Source: Longimicrobiales bacterium (GTDB lineage Bacteria; Gemmatimonadota; Gemmatimonadetes; Longimicrobiales; Gaopeijiaceae). Taken from it: DNA of 6,947 nt. The position numbers and the translations under genes are program-made. This document shows, one piece after another, positions 5,458 through 6,947 of this stretch. Below the pieces are notes generated by a model. It was not told the DNA's origin. It was given only the letters and a program-made list of their open reading frames with translations, and ran no database searches. Location: positions 1 through 6,947 of the forward strand of contig JAKMDG010000202.1 in the NCBI GenBank assembly GCA_022428035.1, read 5' to 3'. Position 1 is the first letter of the stretch. The number at the start of each line of letters is the position of its first letter.

Positions 5458-6947
5458 TTACTGAATCGGCGGCACCGCCTCCATCAACAGCCGGAAGGCC
5501 TCTTCCAGGGCATCACCACCCTCGCCCGCACCGGTATACTTGCCGAGTCGCACCACGACGAGCCCGTGGGTCGGAATAATCGTCGTACTCTGACCTCCTG
5601 CGCCGAGCATGCGGTACGCAGTGTCCGGAATACCGAGGCCTCCTTCTCCGTTCACCCAGAAGAACGCTCCTCCGTAAATCCGACGACCATCCGCATCCCA
5701 GGCCGGCGCCACCTCTGCCGCATAGGCGGCGTACCCCTCCGGAAGAACTCTCTCACCCTCCCAGATGCCGTCCTGCAGATAAAGGTTTCCAAGCCTTGCC
5801 CAGTCTCTGGCCGGCATGAAGGCCAGTCCCTGGCCGAGAAAGTTGCCGTACGGGTCGGTCTCAATCAGTCCATCGCGAACGCCGATCCTGTCGAAGAGAT
5901 GCTGCTGCGGGAACGAGTGGTAGTCCATTCCGGCTCCTTCGACACCGAGACGGACGAGATAGCTGGCCAGGACAGGATCGGTGTTTCTGTAGCGACCGAT
6001 GGTGTTGGGTGGCCACTGCTGTGGCCGGGTCGCTGCGTACTCGTAGGAGTTCACCGTTCCCGTATACAGGTAATAATGGTCGGCGTAGAAGTCTTCGTTG
6101 AAGTCGGGGTCCGCGGGGGCGTTGATTCTGATGCCGCTCGACATCCGCATGATGTCCCCAATGCGAATCTCCTGGCGGGGATCTCCCTCACCCTGCCACT
6201 CGGGGATCGGAGCAGGCTCCCATAGGTCGTAGACACCCTGCTCGATGAGTACACCGATGAGCGTGCCCGTCAGGCTCTTCGTCATCGACCAGCTTTCCAG
6301 CGGCGTATGGATGTCGATCCCATCACCATACCGCTCACCGAGGATGCGTCCGTTGTACGTGACTACGAGCCCTAGCGTACGCGCCTCCGGCGGACCGAAG
6401 CCGGCGTCGAGCGCCTGCTCGACCTTCTCCATGTCCAGCTCAGCGGGCCACGAGTCGTCAGTCAGAACATCACCCATCGGCCATGGTGTCGTCTCGGCAG
6501 GCGGCAGATTCCGCTCGACCTCGGACGGCGTGAAGTACACGTCACTCTCACCGATCGGGTGTGCGACGCAGCCCTGATTGCCGTAACGGCGGGCCGTGCG
6601 GGTCACGCCATCGGGAAGCGTGAGGGCAACCGTCTGCTGCTCATAGTCGATCACTGTATCGACCACGTACTGGCGCTCGTCGAACGGCGAGATGAAGCCA
6701 CCTACGTTCGCTGCGGCGTCATCCGCGTCCAGCCCCGTGATGAACACACCCGAGCAGAGGATCTTCGCAAATCCTGCTGTGTGGTGGTGCAGGGCCTCCC
6801 CCGGCGGAGGCACGTACTCGGTGTCGAGTTCATACGAAGCAGCCCGAGCAATGAGCTGTTCTTCCGATCCGTCGCTGGTGGGGAATCCCCGCATGTCTTC
6901 GCCTCCGCAGCCAACGAGCAGGGCAGTGGCTCCCAGCCCGCCCACGA
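5458..6947 (-). CDS. Serine hydrolase of the beta-lactamase/NylB-like (S12) fold, lipoprotein (5' end cut by window)
   Basis: 495 residues are visible from a GTG at 6945 to TAA at 5460-5458. This GTG is probably internal: the visible N-terminus is already the hydrophobic core of a signal peptide without its basic start. It ends in the lipobox LLVGC with Cys13, so the true start is a few codons past the right edge. The catalytic domain spans about 165-495. It has the S-x-x-K motif SMTK with nucleophile Ser220 and Lys223, then YRN at 319-321 in the Y-x-N position, and GAGGQ at 448-452 where the KTG box of beta-lactamases would lie. MRMSSGI at 266-272 and LGQGLAFMPARDWARLG at 370-386 are typical of the NylB/esterase-like branch of PF00144 rather than of true beta-lactamases. 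Expected activity is on an ester or amide; the substrate is unknown. Residues about 45-165 form an extra region before the catalytic domain, with HHH at 53-55 and cysteines 64 and 126 that could form a disulfide. The protein should act outside the inner membrane. It converges on the PPC lipoprotein gene. Confidence 0.92.
   Translation of the reverse strand, partial: VGGLGATALLVGCGGEDMRGFPTSDGSEEQLIARAASYELDTEYVPPPGEALHHHTAGFAKILCSGVFITGLDADDAAANVGGFISPFDERQYVVDTVIDYEQQTVALTLPDGVTRTARRYGNQGCVAHPIGESDVYFTPSEVERNLPPAETTPWPMGDVLTDDSWPAELDMEKVEQALDAGFGPPEARTLGLVVTYNGRILGERYGDGIDIHTPLESWSMTKSLTGTLIGVLIEQGVYDLWEPAPIPEWQGEGDPRQEIRIGDIMRMSSGIRINAPADPDFNEDFYADHYYLYTGTVNSYEYAATRPQQWPPNTIGRYRNTDPVLASYLVRLGVEGAGMDYHSFPQQHLFDRIGVRDGLIETDPYGNFLGQGLAFMPARDWARLGNLYLQDGIWEGERVLPEGYAAYAAEVAPAWDADGRRIYGGAFFWVNGEGGLGIPDTAYRMLGAGGQSTTIIPTHGLVVVRLGKYTGAGEGGDALEEAFRLLMEAVPPIQ

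Noticed and set aside
5338..6225. 295-codon plus-strand frame antisense to the serine hydrolase
   Set aside because: It opens inside the terminator-like hairpin, has a low-complexity basic start and no domain, and the opposite strand encodes a clear enzyme with all catalytic motifs.
5458..6947. Serine hydrolase as an antibiotic-resistance beta-lactamase
   Set aside because: It has S-x-x-K and Y-x-N but no KTG box, and its other motifs resemble NylB-like esterases; resistance cannot be inferred.

Overview
This 6.9 kb window is GC-rich and densely coding. It holds four protein genes and no RNA genes, mobile elements or CRISPR. All four products look exported: two beta-barrel outer-membrane proteins (a DUF5916 protein and a patatin-POTRA-barrel protein) and two lipoproteins (a triple-PPC-domain protein and a beta-lactamase-fold serine hydrolase). 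This implies a Gram-negative (diderm) cell. DUF5916 proteins, signal peptides ending in Ala-Gln and high GC are common in Gemmatimonadota and related environmental lineages. That assignment is inference from style of gene content, not proof.

Layout: (1) positions 1-1438, minus strand, a DUF5916 protein with an N-terminal CBM9-like domain, whose C-terminus lies beyond the left edge. (2) 1546-3918, minus strand, a PlpD-like patatin with POTRA and barrel; the reading frame opens at 3918 but its real start is unresolved and the signal peptide begins only near 3741. (3) 3919-4104, a divergent intergenic region with weak promoter-like signals. (4) 4105-5316, plus strand, a lipoprotein of three PPC-like domains with a good ribosome binding site. 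(5) 5317-5457, a convergent gap with a strong GC-rich hairpin at 5341-5370. (6) 5458-6947, minus strand, an S12/NylB-like serine hydrolase lipoprotein whose start lies just beyond the right edge.

How they fit together: genes 1 and 2 are in tandem on the minus strand with a 107-base gap and could share a transcript. The lipoprotein gene diverges from them, and the serine hydrolase converges on the lipoprotein gene. Two of the four are likely esterases or lipases with intact catalytic residues, one surface-exposed or secreted and one lipid-anchored. The region may therefore serve extracellular lipid or ester breakdown, but no shared pathway is proven by the sequence. I see no clear new defence, mobile or RNA system. 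The best leads are the patatin start problem, the cysteine pair confined to the first PPC repeat, and the extra N-terminal region of the serine hydrolase.
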